Shown in pieces: positions 27,901 to 41,400 of a stretch of 64,000 nucleotides of DNA. Source of the stretch: Apostichopus japonicus. Its lineage: Eukaryota; Echinodermata; Holothuroidea; Aspidochirotida; Stichopodidae. A model generated the notes under the pieces. It had not been told where the DNA came from. It worked only from the letters and a program-made list of their open reading frames with translations, and made no database searches. Each line of letters starts with the position of its first letter. Position 1 is the stretch's first letter. The stretch lies in NCBI RefSeq assembly GCF_037975245.1, contig NC_092563.1:23032960-23096959 (forward strand), read 5' to 3'. The position numbers were made by a program, and so were the translations under genes.

Positions 27901-30815
27901 CTGTGGAGCAGGTTCAAAGGCTCAAACTTGGTCGAACCATTGCCTAGTAATGGTTGTGCCTTATACGAGTACAAAATATTGGACTCTAAAAACCAACCAG
28001 GTTTTCCTTGTGGAAAGAAGTTATCTACTAGAATGGCATTCCAACTAATTTTGCCATGATTAGGAGTTTTAAATTCCGGTCAAGGCAAACACTTCCTGTG
28101 ATCTTTTGAATCTTGTCTATAACTTATCAGTCCATTTTCTGGCTATAAATTGCTTGTGCAGCTACCTAAAGAAGATTCCTGACTAATTAAGTCTGTTGAT
28201 ATATTCCATCATGAACCGTCAGCCACATGCACAAAGAGCAGGGTTCTTCTTTTCCCAAATGGTTGATCTTTCTCTAAAACTGAGCAAGTTTTGGATGAAG
28301 TTGCTGTTTAAATATAACCTTTTAGGATTTGTTTACAATTTAACTAAGAGCTCTGAAAGTCTTATGCAAAAAAAGGTTAATGTGAAAGTACATTTGCTGT
28401 GAAAACTGCTTGGGTTGAAGTCATGACATTTTTTTCCTGGTATGTTGCATGATGCTCTGAAGACAAAGGTTAATATCTGTCAGAGATGTATAGAATTAAG
28501 GAAATATTATACACACACAAATAACTAAATTTCTATTTCCTTTCTACAAAATATAATTCAAATTATTTGACTAATTTGGGTGTTATCTATATGAATTTGT
28601 CACATTTGTAGCGACCCTGACATCAAAAGAAAAGACTCCATGGACCCTCTGAACATGATGAAGAAATACCTCGGACATGGAGCACAAGAGGAAGGAAAGC
28701 TAACATCAAGAAAGAGAAGACACGAACCAAGTCAAGGAAATTCTTCCACTTCAGAGTCACAGGTTTGTCATAATTACCACCAGCCCAAGCCCACCTATGC
28801 CTGTGTTGTATTAGCTATTGATACCGATCTATAAACAGATGAACGGTTGGAAGACCTTGCTGAATTTCCCGCAAGCGTGTTTGCTAGTACCCCCTGATTT
28901 CTCACTATTGTTTGTGATATGGACAACTAAGCACTGCAGATCCATAAAGGCCCTTAACAATAAAATAAGAACCTCTGCTGATGGATTTTTTTATTTTTTA
29001 CATCAGGGACATTTTATATTGTGACTTGATTACATTTATTTTTTATGTCATTGTTATGTTCTATGTCTTATTCAATATCCACAAATATTGAATCTTGCAT
29101 GTTGTATTACATATTTGTATCCAAATGTATCTTAGCGAGGCAAGTATAGGAGCATTTGCACTGTTGATAGGGAAGAAGAAGGGGGGGCGGGTGTTTCGAG
29201 TGGAGCTGTGACCAAATGGTTGATGGCACCTACATATGTATGTGTGCAAGCTACTGGAAACTTGTGACTCACTTATGTGAAATATTGAACATAGATTGTT
29301 TCCACATTATTCAGAGTGAGTGACCCAAAGGTGCAGTTTTTGCGAACCAAAAAGCATAATTTGGGAAACACAAGTTAAGGTACTTAAAAAACAGTAGCTG
29401 GACTTTTTCTGATGCATGTTTCAAAAGATCTGGGTTATAGCTGATAGTCCTGACAAAATTTCCTACATGTTTGTCAACCACTGTTCGACAAAACCAGTTT
29501 AAGTTGGTGATAGAGCAGTTCTGTGACCTTAAAAGACTTGCTCATAATTTCCGAGACTAGTTTGCAAACTGTTGTATTAGAAAAATTAGGAGACTACGTG
29601 TCACGTTTAAAATCCAGATCAGTTGTAAAAATGTGACACATAATCATAAAAAAATCAGAAAAGCATCCCACTAGCTCAGTAAGAGGAAAGAAAACTGTGA
29701 CAGTTTTAAGCACTTTGTGAACTTTTAACCATTTGTTTAATGATGCTTTGACTCACTTTTAGACAGTCCACTCATTTAGCAAATCTCGTTTGATATCATG
29801 ACACCGACAATCTACTGCAGGAAAGGTTTGTGCTTGCTAAACAGTTGATAAGAATTCAATGTCAGTAAGGTAATTAGTAGAGAGGCATTAAACAAAACAA
29901 AATAGAAATAATAGCCAATTTACTCTCAGTACATGCACAGACACCCAACCGTCTTTATGCCTCAATTCCTTGAGTAAAAGGTCAAATGTGAAAGTTCAAC
30001 CCATGTATATATGGACTAATTATTTGATTTTTTTTTTAACAATTCTTCTTAGTTATGTTAATAGTCAAATATGTTCTTAGTTTAAGTAATGTCGCCATCG
30101 TTTTTGGTGACAATGGAACGTTTATGTAGCAGCATAATTGAATGCTTGTGTTTTCCTACACTCTTGCTTTACGGTAAGGCAATCATCAAAGCTTAGTAAG
30201 TTAGTAACTATGTCTGGAAAATTTCTAAATTTCAATTGGAGGGAAAATATAGACTGGAAATTTTTAGTTTTGATAAGTTGACAGTCATTTCAATTTATTT
30301 GCATGATTGTCTGTATCTTTCAAGTCAAAAATTATTTTTTTATCTTTTATTTTCGGTTTATTACTCTTTTTTTCATTTCAATCATCTGATCTCTGATATG
30401 TAAATATAATAAGCGATATTTCTCATTCATATTTGCTATTATTTTGCAGGCAATGTCAACCAAGTTGGCCTATCAAAGTCACATCTCAGTGAGCCATCAT
30501 CATTCTTCCTCCCGCGAGAAGAAACAGGAAAAGAAAGATAAAACGAAAAAACACAAAAGAAAACATAGACATAAACATAAGAAAGATAAAAACAAGGATA
30601 CCGTTTCTCATTCTGTGGACATCCAGCAGTTACGCGCCGAAAGGTTAAAGAGGGAAGATGAGGAGAAGAAACGTGCGGCAAGGCTACTCTCGGGAAAAAC
30701 CGACGATGTCATTCAGGAGGTTAGATTGACAGATGCACTTGACGGGAGATACAATGCACAGTTTCATCCTCATTTAGCACGACAGAGATTGTGCAATGAC
30801 TTCAAGTTCAAATAA
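24922..30815 (+). CDS. LENG1: Leukocyte receptor cluster member 1 homologue (Cir_N domain)
   Basis: Six coding exons: 24922-24944, 26016-26115, 26613-26744, 27603-27763, 28612-28762 and 30450-30815. They join in phase to give 310 residues (human protein about 264). The start is fixed by MNILPKK, which joins over the first intron to [20 protein letters not shown], the hallmark of the Cir_N domain. Later blocks also match LENG1: [24 protein letters not shown], the [11 protein letters not shown] motif, [16 protein letters not shown], and the terminal [15 protein letters not shown] Lys/His-rich stretch (about residues 200-240) suggests nuclear targeting. LENG1 is a poorly studied nuclear protein; related Cir_N proteins belong to splicing and corepressor complexes, so a role near the spliceosome is inference. 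Both GTTTGT donors are weaker than consensus. Intron 5 (28763-30449) holds no other gene I can recognise. Confidence 0.93.
26855..26940 (+). repeat. Possible tRNA-derived SINE fragment
   Basis: In the LENG1 intron after exon 3, an A-box-like GCTCAGGTGGAT is followed about 45 bases later by a B-box-like GTGTTTGAGCCC, the spacing of a Pol III internal promoter. The ends cannot form a tRNA acceptor stem, so a decayed tRNA-derived SINE is more likely than a tRNA gene. No target-site duplication was found. Confidence 0.35.
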
Positions 30816-30816
30816 A
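30811..30816 (+). promoter_or_regulatory. AATAAA overlapping the LENG1 stop codon
   Basis: The final Lys codon, the TAA stop (30813-30815) and the next base spell AATAAA. If used, cleavage would leave a 3' UTR of only 10-30 bases. It may also be chance, since the codons demand most of it. Confidence 0.3.
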
Positions 30817-32196
30817 GAGACAGTTATCGATAAGCTCGTTTTTCGCTTCAAGCGTTGACCATGGTCGTTGTCATGTGCGGATCGAAGGTATTACAGTAAT
30901 GTAAGGAAGGAACAGTATGGAGCCTGCTCCTCCTTCCCCCCCATTCCCCCCCTCCCCCCCGCCATCCTTTTTAAATCTCTGCTCAGCCTAAATTAGGAGT
31001 TTGCATTTTTGCCAGTACATATATATACAACATGACTTTATTATTATATCATGAAGATATCAGAGATGTGGTATGGCACTTTAATACATTTCAGGAAAGA
31101 TGAATATCATTGGGGTTTTTTTTTTCTTTAGAGGGGGAGGGCGGGGGATCATGGTTTGAACCTCAGCCACTTCATGATCAGGTTGACTTAAATAATATCA
31201 TGACAATATTGGACTTATGATATGATATAACAATTAATACATTTTAGGAAATTTTAAAATGTGGAGAGCTTAATATCATTGTTTTGTTGTTTTTTTTGGG
31301 GGGGGGGAGGTGAGAGGGGTCATGGTTTTAGCTCTGATTTACAAATTACACAAATGTACCAGAAAATAGTTCACTGTCGACCTTGACAAGCCGAGATACA
31401 GATTTCACACAATCAAATATAATTGTTTACACCAAATACAATTCATATAGTGTCATTTTGGTTACAGCTGGTTCTGAAAGTCTTTGTTGAATACAAAGCA
31501 GCTACATATGTGTTTAGTGAATAATCAATTCACTCTTTTTGAACATTAGAATTGATTATATACATTAAGAGCTGTCTCGTAGAATTGATTATATAACAGC
31601 TGTCTCTTTTTACAGTTGGTATGTCACTGTAAGGTTTGTTGCAGCAACAAGTTCTGCCCAAAAAAATACACAAAGGAGTGAAGGTAGGGCACTTGTTGTA
31701 TCTTGTTGTATCTGCGGGGTACATAATCAAAGGCGCACACTTTAATCCACACATGTATTCCCCTCAGCCCTCAAGTCCTTCATACCCCATTGATGTTATT
31801 GCATATTCCTGTATATCAATTAAAGTTTGAACACTGTTGGTTGTCTGGGAGATACAATATCAAAGGCGCGCACATTTTGATCAGACCGTTCCCTTACCAC
31901 CTACCTCCAGCCTGCAATTCCTTCATACCATTGATGTTATTGCATATTCCCATTTATCAATTAAAGTTTGGACCTTATACGAATTTCGCTTAGCACAGTG
32001 CGTACTTAGTAGGATGTCATATTTTCGTATTTTGGATATCTGTAAAAAAAAAAACTATTTTCTTCCTTCCGCAAAACCCCAGAGGAGATTTGGTACATAC
32101 AAAAGGATACATAAGAGCCCTTTTTTTACATAAAGTACAATGAAAGAACGGGGAAGGAGATGAAAAGCACAACAATAATTGTTTCTATCACATACT
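30817..32196. other. Intergenic region between convergent LENG1 and the nucleotidase gene
   Basis: No supported exon. It holds C-rich runs near 30930-30963, two similar ~175-base copies at about 31050-31330 (each with an AATACATTT(C/T)AGGAAA block, AATATCATTG, T-run, G-run and ATCATGGTTT or GTCATGGTTT), and two of the three copies of the 3'-end repeat described at 31701-32460. Confidence 0.55.
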
Positions 32197-32460
32197 TTAT
32201 TGCTGATTTCGTATAAACGGGATATTTTCTCTTCATCAAATAATCGAAATCGGCCCGATTATGAAAACAATAATCGGTATTTTCTGTTTTAGCATATTCG
32301 TTTGAACACTAATACGTTGTTGGTTATCTGGGAGGTACATAGTCAAAGGTGCCCACATTGTGATCAGACCATCCCCCTCCACCCACCTCTTCCCTCAGCC
32401 ATCAAGTCCTTCATACCCTATTGATGTTATATTCCTATATATCAATCAAAGCTTTGAACC
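31701..32460. repeat. ~140-bp repeat, three copies, one spanning the nucleotidase stop codon
   Basis: Copies at about 31701-31832, 31833-31974 and 32316-32460 share (T/A)TCTG(G/C)G(A/G)G(A/G)TACA, TCAAAGG(C/T)G(C/G), CCTTCATACC, TTGATGTTAT and ATCAATTAAAGTTTG-like blocks in the same order. A shrunken remnant lies near 32291-32312. The third copy contains the last codons and stop (32435-32437) of the minus-strand nucleotidase gene, so either the gene's 3' end was duplicated or a repeat unit became the gene's tail. Confidence 0.85.
32197..32202 (-). promoter_or_regulatory. Candidate polyadenylation signal of the nucleotidase gene
   Basis: TTTATT (AATAAA on the minus strand), about 235 bases after the stop codon at 32435-32437. 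First canonical hexamer downstream that I see; usage not proven. Confidence 0.35.
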
Positions 32461-35400
32461 TATGCGTTAATCCAATCCACAACGCACTGCAGAACACAGA
32501 GACAACCCAATTAAGTTTGTATTGTCCCCCGTTATTACACTTCGAGTCTTCTTGGAAGGTGACCCTCTCCTCTACAGCAGTCCAGACAGGTGAGTTACTC
32601 CTGAAGTAGTCTGACCAGACATCAACATCATCAGCTCCTGAAATATGTCATGAAAGGAAGGGTAAGAAAATAATTCTGACTACCCAGCCTCCAATATTGT
32701 GCTATATGCGTGGTTTCCTTGGAGTCGAGTAACCAGTAAATTAGGGTTCAAACAATAGAACTGGAAAACATCATTTTAGTTGGTAAATGGATAAGATTAT
32801 TGTATGCATGATCCGTCCTTGTCACCCTGTTCTCATCGATCCCCACCCCCCCCCACACCCTCTTTCACTCACCTCACCCCTAGCAATAGTTAGCAAAGCT
32901 GAGAGTCCCAAAGATCTACGTTTGTAATGGACGTTTGACAAATGTTAAATACAATATTTCAAAGTGCGAAATAACTTGTCGACTATTATTATTTATTTAT
33001 TTTTCATGTTATTACCTTTCATCTTTTTTTCTCGTTATATTTTGGCTCAATTTAGTTGGCGTGGAAGGGCGTGAGGCCTTCTTAAAAATCACAGTATTTC
33101 CTTCGTTTTGAAATTACTCACATAAATTGCAGACAAACTAAAACATAAGATGAATGCACTGCAGTAAGGGTGGTGATAGGGTGTGGGATGATGGTGGAGG
33201 GGGAGGGGCGGTTATTATGGGATACTTACCTTTTACGCGACTGATTAGCATGTCCGGAATAATTCCATATCCAGCCCCACCTGTCGCGATGTAGTTATTG
33301 GTGACTATTTTATAAATCATGTCGTGGTCGATGGGTTCATACCGCGGTATATCGCAAGCTGTACACAGCACTTTCACACTTACGACTCTCTCGCCTGCTG
33401 GTTTCGTCAAGTCGTAAATAATCCGAATACCTTTTGGAAATTTCAAAATTAATCTTACAGCTTTTTTTTCATTTTAATTATCTTTATTCATGAAAATAAT
33501 ACAGTTTTGAAAACAGTACAGTTTTGACATTTTTCGAAACATTTACTAATCACAGAAGTAACATATAACGACCAAGTAGACAGGTAAAAGATAATTATCT
33601 TGAAATACCGAACATGGATGAATGATGACCGCGTACCAACTAATTAAGTTCTTTGGTCATGCAAAGTAAGACTATACCACTTTAAACATATCTTCCCTCG
33701 TTTTCCCCTCCCCGGGAGCACCCCTCTCGCCAAGCAACGTATACATGGTGTAATTGCACACTGACGGTAACAATATAAAAACTATGCTACAAAATTAAGT
33801 TGGCGGCTCGTTAAAATTATCTTGAAAAATCCCTTTGCAAAGAAATAGCTTCTCTGATTTCCATAAGGAAACAACGGGAAACAAGTTATGATTGTTAAAC
33901 CAGTCACGATTTCTTAAATTGAGAGTTACTCGAGCCCCAATTCCATCTCCCGCCCTGCCCCCTCACCTATTGAGTGACTGGGGTAAATGGTGTGCTCGTA
34001 CCTGCTGTCTGTAAAAATCCGCCGCTTGGTTCTCCATCCACTTCCAGATTAGTCACGGATACTTCGAGTACCAGAATGACGTCAGCTCCTCTTAGTTCTA
34101 TGACGTCAATGGTATCACCATATGGTATCACATCCAGTACATCCTGATACGTCACGTAACCTAATATATAAAATAATATATAAAATATCTCTATATAAAA
34201 TAATATATTAACTAGTATAACTCATCTCTATATAAAATAATATATTAACTAGTATAACTAATCTCAAAATAATATATAAAGTATGTTATAACGTATCTCT
34301 ATATAAAATAATATATAAACTAGTACTAGTATGACGTATCTCTATATAAAATCATTTATAAACTAGTACTAGTATTACGTATCTCAATATGAAATAATAT
34401 ATATACTAGTATTAGTATAACGTATCTCTATATAAAATAATATATTAACTAGTATAACTTATCTCTATGTAAAATAATATATAAAGTATGGTATAACTTA
34501 TCTCTATCTAAAATATTATATAAACTACTAACATAACGTATATCTCTATATAAAAGAAATATATAAACTAGTACTATAGTACAACGTATCTCTATATAAA
34601 ATCATATATAAACTAGTACTAGTATTACGTATCTCAATATGAAATAATATATAAACTAGTATTAGTATAACGTACCTCTATATAAAATAATATATTAACT
34701 AGTATAACGTATCTCTATATAAAATAAATTATAAACCAATATAACTTATCTCTATATAAAATAATATATAAACCAATATAACTTATCTCTATATAAAATA
34801 ATATTTAAAAGTAGTATAACGTATCTCTATATAAAATGATATATTAACTTGTGTAACTTATCTCTATATAAAATAATGTATAAACTCGTACTAGTGTAAC
34901 GTATTTCTCTATATAAAATAATATATAAACTAGTACTAGTATAACGTATCTATAAAATAATATATAAACTAGTACAACGTATCTCTAAGGAAACTTACAG
35001 TTGTCGTACCACAGTTAATTGCTCCATTAACTTACACACTAAATTCGTCATTTTCCCAGGCCTCATCCAAGTTTTGTGATAAACTCAAATTAATAAATGC
35101 CCCACTTTTCATTGATAAAAACTAGGTTAGGCTGTACCCTTTCTTATTTTGACGTAAAAAAAGCACTTAAAAGTTCCCTTCTTTGAGAAAACTGTAGTTA
35201 GAAAGTGCGCTTCGCCGAGTTTGTGTCTCCGCCCCCCCCCCCACCCCCGCGCCCACACCACCACCACCAGATAAGCCTTTCATTACGTTTCAATGCTACT
35301 ACTAAATTCCATCCTACTAGATTCACGCAAGTCGAACGATATGAAAATATATAGTTCCACTCCCCACATCCCAATGGTTCCCCTCCATGCTTCCACACTC

Positions 35401-38400
35401 CCCAACTCCCCGTCAGACTTACCCTGTGGTAAAGAAATTCTAAAGCTGTCAGCATTATAAAGTGCGATGGATGCCTGGGTCCATCCAGGGAATGATTCGT
35501 TACTAAGTTGATAGTTCAGCATAGCCTCTGCAAAATGAATACCCATATTACATTCCCCTCGTCCGCAAGTGTTAATGGATCCGTCCAGAGTGACCATTGA
35601 GTAGGCTAAATTACTGGCCATCAGCTCATCAACTGGACCTCGAAAGTTATTAAGTGTCTCTAACGCTCCGACATCTGTAAAACAATAGAATGAGGTTAGT
35701 GAAATTTAACAGGTTTTACAGCAAATACGATATAAAAAGAAGCCCGTAAAATTGCCACAACCGCGTCAGACGTGTTTACAGACGTCTATTAATGTTTTAT
35801 TCTCTGATTCTGTTTTCCAGCATCGCCATCAAAGTATAACATTGTTAAGTTACTGAACGTTACCTGGAAATACAACTATCCCTTAGTTTCAAACATACCT
35901 GAGGAGAGGTGGATCAGTAGGGCACAGCCCAGGGCCCGGATTAATATAGGGGACATGGTAAATATATGCGATAAATAATACTTTGTTCTCATTTTCATAA
36001 TATACCACAGAAAATGAAGAATACTTGAATAAGGTGGGCCGAATACCTTCTCCCGGGCTCCTCCAGGCACCGGACTTTTGAAGGTTACGTTAAGTAGCTA
36101 TTTACGTCACGCAAAATCAACCACTCATAGTCTGAACTGAATCACGTTACCTTTCTCAATGTGGTTCCCCAATAGTAACGGATTTCCATTGTATGACTGA
36201 ACTTGTCCTTGATCGTCAAATTCTACGTCAAGTCTTCCCAGATATTTACCGAACCTGTAGGCGGACACAACGAGTACCTTCCCTTCTGGATTACTGTCAG
36301 GAGTCACCACTATCGGGTAATCACCATATGGCACCTCCGAAGAAGGAGGCTCCCCTGTGGAGAGAAAAGTGTTTATGCGATGAAAAGGTACTGGCTTTTA
36401 CACAAACAAATATACGAACTATATACGGTAACTTAATAATCAATTAATACATAGATGCATACAGGGTACCAGAACAAATAAGGTTATTTTGACCTTTAGT
36501 TCAAGTCTCCACAGTAAGGTTCTTATGCCAAATAATCTACCATGTGACGTAGAGCAGCAACCAATCAAAGCACTGGCTTCACTTGGAAATTGATTTGAAC
36601 AAGAATATATTCATAGTACTTGTGGCTAAATGTGTAAGACTGCATTGACTCCTCCCATGAGTGATCATTCTGGACACTTCAAGAGCAAACTGCAAAAATA
36701 AGAAATCTTCCAAGCGAGATGATATACCAAATTGGAATTGGTCTCAAAACCACAACTTCTCAAAAGAACCAAAATTTCTTCCATTCCTTTGTACAGATGA
36801 TTGAATTTTTTTTAACCAAATAAATTATAACAATTAACCGCAAAGTACAAGGTTAACAACACTTCCGTTGCAAAGATTTTCATGCTAAAAGTAGTCAATG
36901 GTGCGTTTCCAAATTTCCTGTGATTTGATTGCCATCATTGTCTGCAAACATTCTTGCATCTATAGTGCTCAATGAACACAACATAAAAGTAATGAACAAC
37001 TTCATTTTAAGTTGATGCCCAGTGCAATCTAATGGAGTCCATGGTTATACTTCTACACAAGTTAGTTTCTGCGATCAGATATTGTTGCTATACGTAACTT
37101 GAAAACAGTTTGCGTTGTCAATGGTTACTGCCTTCATTTGCACGTATATACAAGGAAATATTACTACTCTCACCAGTGTATAGAAATGTATTTGTTCTTC
37201 CACCAACTACTACATCTACTCCTTCAACCTGCTGCGCTATTTCTTGGTCGATGGATATACCAGCATGTCCAACTGCTATGATCTTGGTAACCCCTTGCTG
37301 GTTGGTCAAACGATCAACCTCTTCTTGCAGGGACTCTATCACTGGTGCAATCTCTAAATTACCTGAGGTCAAAGGTTATGAGAAATGTTAAGGTTTGAAA
37401 ATAACCTGCAACAAACTAAGAAGTTGTTTCAAGCTTACAACTGCATATCCTTCTCGACCCCTCACCGCCCCCCCCCCCTCCCCTCACCCTTCCACTCTCC
37501 ACAAAGCAATAATTAGTCATTTATAAGTAAACTACACCTACAACCTTTACTCAACATATATGTTTTGTCTTATAGCTCTAAAGCCAAAACGGGCATTATT
37601 AATTCTACAACTATATGCAAAGAATTCAAAATATTACCACTCATCCTCAAACAATATTTACTGCCACCTCCAACACAGTTCTATACGTCACTGATTATTT
37701 TCATTTCCCTGCCTCTTAAATGTCTCGGAATAGACGGGAAGATTTCATCACACAAGAAGAGAAGTTTTAGCCAATTTTAATATAAAAGCATTGAAATTTA
37801 GCTTACATTCATATTGTATTTGTTTTTATTTTTTATTTTTGTAAACTGCCATTTGTAGGGATAACTTCCAATCTGTAAACGGTCATAATATGTGACGAAA
37901 TTAGTGTGTAAATCTGCAACGAGGTGATTAATAAAAGGCCAACCATGCTTAGACTTCATCTTCTGAAATCGATATGAATTATGATATTATACACGGCAAT
38001 ATCAAAATATGTGTCCTTTACTAGATATATACTTTAATATACTATACTATACTATACTATACCGGTACTATACTATACTATACTATACCGGTACTATACT
38101 ATACAATACTATACTATACCGGTACTATACTATACAATACTATACTATATGGCAACTGTACACTGGATGGAAGTCTATCTCAAATTTGATATTTAACGAT
38201 GGCATAACAACGATCTAAGATACCATATATTTATTTCAGTATATTGGTTATTATATGTGCCAACCTGTGGTATAACTTTCAGTCCTGCCAGGTAGATATC
38301 TATCTATCATCATATGTTTACTTTTAAATCAAACAAACATTTACTCTATCCTTTGAACAATAAATAAAATCTTAGGCAAGATATAAATATAGATAAGGTT

Positions 38401-41400
38401 TCAGAAAGGTCAAACCGCTGGGGTTTTTTTTGTGTATAAGTAAAGTAATTACTAAATTATATCAAATCTGCTGAAATTCCGGGGGACGAGTCTGTAGGGG
38501 GGTGGCAATTCAAAAAGGACCTTCACCCATGTGATTATATTATGCCATACTCAGTGGAAGGCTCATGTAGTTGTGAAAGGCTCGCCCGCTCCCCCTCCTT
38601 GTGACGGAAAATTTTACATGTCATATTTTTTAACTTATATAATTTCATGTATAAGTTATATACTTTAACACTGTAGTGGAAAGTTCGAAATGAGATGTCG
38701 AAATTTCCACTAGCTCGTACCCAATTCGACTGTTTAAATCGATAAAAGACATTTAAAACAGAAATAAGAAATTTGAGATAAGAGTTGAAAGTTGAAATTA
38801 AGATACCAATATAAGTCGAAATTTGATACAAACAGTTGACATTTTGGTGAAAATCGAAATTTTGAGAAAAACAGTCGAAATCAGAAGTTTAAAACGATGT
38901 TTATTCATTAAGTTGACATTTCGTGGGACTTTCGATTTATAAAAAACAGAAATTCAAGAATAAATTCAAACTAGAATGAAAACCAAACGACTTAACTGAT
39001 CCACCCTCAGTCCCATTCCACTCATATGATTGTGACGATGTGACGTAAAAATGTGTATCACGAGGCTCGTTGCAAAAAGGAACAGATACTACACATGCTG
39101 TAAGCCAAAATGCCAAAATAGTATACGTCAGTTCACAATCATCGTCTCAGCCACCCAGCCACCCCTCCACCCCCCTTCCCCTTCCTGATAATAGTTACGT
39201 AACACAGATAGCTGCAGCTAAACCTATAACTCCTCAATGATATATCAAGTACATACATGCTTAATGTCTCAATGTGTGTTTGCCAAATTTTAACTTCGAC
39301 CTTTCCAGCTTACTGCCCTAAAAGCTCAGTGAAAATAACACTGTTCTATGCAATTTTCATATCAATATTCATTATTTTTATGGAGTTATCTTTCGGTAAA
39401 CATTTTGAATAAAATTAGTCCGTGGATTCTACAAACTACAAACTCAAAATTTGCATGCCCCGCCCAACAGATCATGCGCCAATCAAATCTCTCTGTTTTG
39501 TTTACGACCAAGTTAGGCGGCTTAGGCCTTTAGGACTAATTTCAATTTCGTGGCTATAGCCAGTGTTAGGTTTCTTCTCTTGAATGGTATCTTTATTTTG
39601 GTCTTACCGATGTAGCCCTGCGAAATTGTGTTATTTCTTTCCATTGCAATGAATAAAGAGGTGTTTTCAGAAGTTTCCTCGGTGGAATTGGGTAAAAAAA
39701 AGTGGACGGTACGAGTATAAGTTACATTTGTGTAATGATTAACATGTTGATATGGGCGATTGCAACAGCTTTTTTTTTAATTAAATCCACCGGTCAGAGT
39801 GCATTTAGAATATACACAGTCACAGTCCCGATGCAAGGGGACTGGGGCTAAGAGCGGATCAGTCGTTTGGTAGTTTGGTTTTCGTGCCCAGGTTCTTTCC
39901 TGGGTGACTTTTTCTTAAAAAGTAGCATTTAGAATATAAAAAAAAACATTAAATCTGCTTCGGAAGTTAGTCCGAATTCATCGCCAAACACGTATTGAGA
40001 CTTTAACCTTTGATACTGTATCTGACATGTTGATGGAAGTAATCTTTTATCAGTGTCTTGCAAACATGATCCATTGAATTCCGTTAAACTTATTTACATA
40101 ACAATGCATGATCAGGACGGACTGTATATACGGTAAATATTGATGAGTTTATGCACACAAAAACTAGTATACCTTTCAATTCATTCTGGTAACGATTGTA
40201 TCAGAAATTTTGCTTCACATGTTAGCCAGCTGGCCTATGAAAAGTTTAAAGTCTCCACAAACATATAACTTAAGAGTAAATTCTCAACCTTCTTGGAAGT
40301 TTTCAATTAGACAAAGATAACGCCATGATCTATCTCTTCGTGATACCTTTGTCTAATATCGTGTATAGGCCTATATAGTATTATCTTCGTCTTGTCATAC
40401 TGCACTATAGGTGTCCTATCACAATCAATTGCTCCATTGACTTGAACACACTAAATTCGTCACTTTCCAAGACCTCTAGAGCAAACAGGTATAGATGGAG
40501 TCAACTGACATTATCCTACCCTCCATTTTGACTATAGCTGATGGCTTAGATTATCGTGGCGTTTACAAATTTACAAATCGTAACAGTCTAGATTTTGAGC
40601 TGGGAGAGGTGAACATTTAGCATAGTACTCCCCACCCTCTCACTGTTTCATACAAGCGCAAGCTCTATTGTGAGGTCTTCTCTCCTCTAACAATAGAGAG
40701 GCAGAGGGGCGGAGGGGCGGAGGGGCGGGGGGTTGGAGGCGTACAATATCCACACGGGTTTAAGGCGGGACGAAAATGTTGGATTTAGTGCCCGCTAAAG
40801 CAATTGATATTGTGTACGTTGAGTTAAATAAGGGTAATGGTTTTATTTTCAGTCCACATTTGGGTGGATTGTCGGACCCTTTCTCTCCCGTTCTTTACCT
40901 TTTGTTGCCACAACAATGAATGTAAAACTATTATGCAATTTACCTGTTCTGGAATATTCTTTATTTGCTGGGTGTGTATATCCTACGATCCCTACCAATT
41001 CACCGCTGATGTTGAGGACGGTGCTACACGGGATCAGGTTATCGAGTAGCGGTTCATTTGTCGCGTCGATATTACAGCCAAGTGCAGGAAACGTCAGAGA
41101 TTCCAAAAAGCTCGCTAGGCCTTCAACATCAACATCAAAGTCATGGGTACCAATACCCTGTGTTGGGGCAAGAAACGTATAGACGTAATCAATTGATTAC
41201 AAGTTTATTTAATTTATAAATTACAAAGTGGTTAACAGCTGTCGACAAACCGATTGGCTGATTACGTCCCCAAATCTTTGCTGAGAGATGGTAGTTAAAG
41301 GATGTGGTGGGTAGGGGTAGGGGTTGGTCACTGTACAGTTGTGAAATTGATGATTATCATATTTCAATAACAGTGAAGCATAATGCAACCTATGTGGGCT

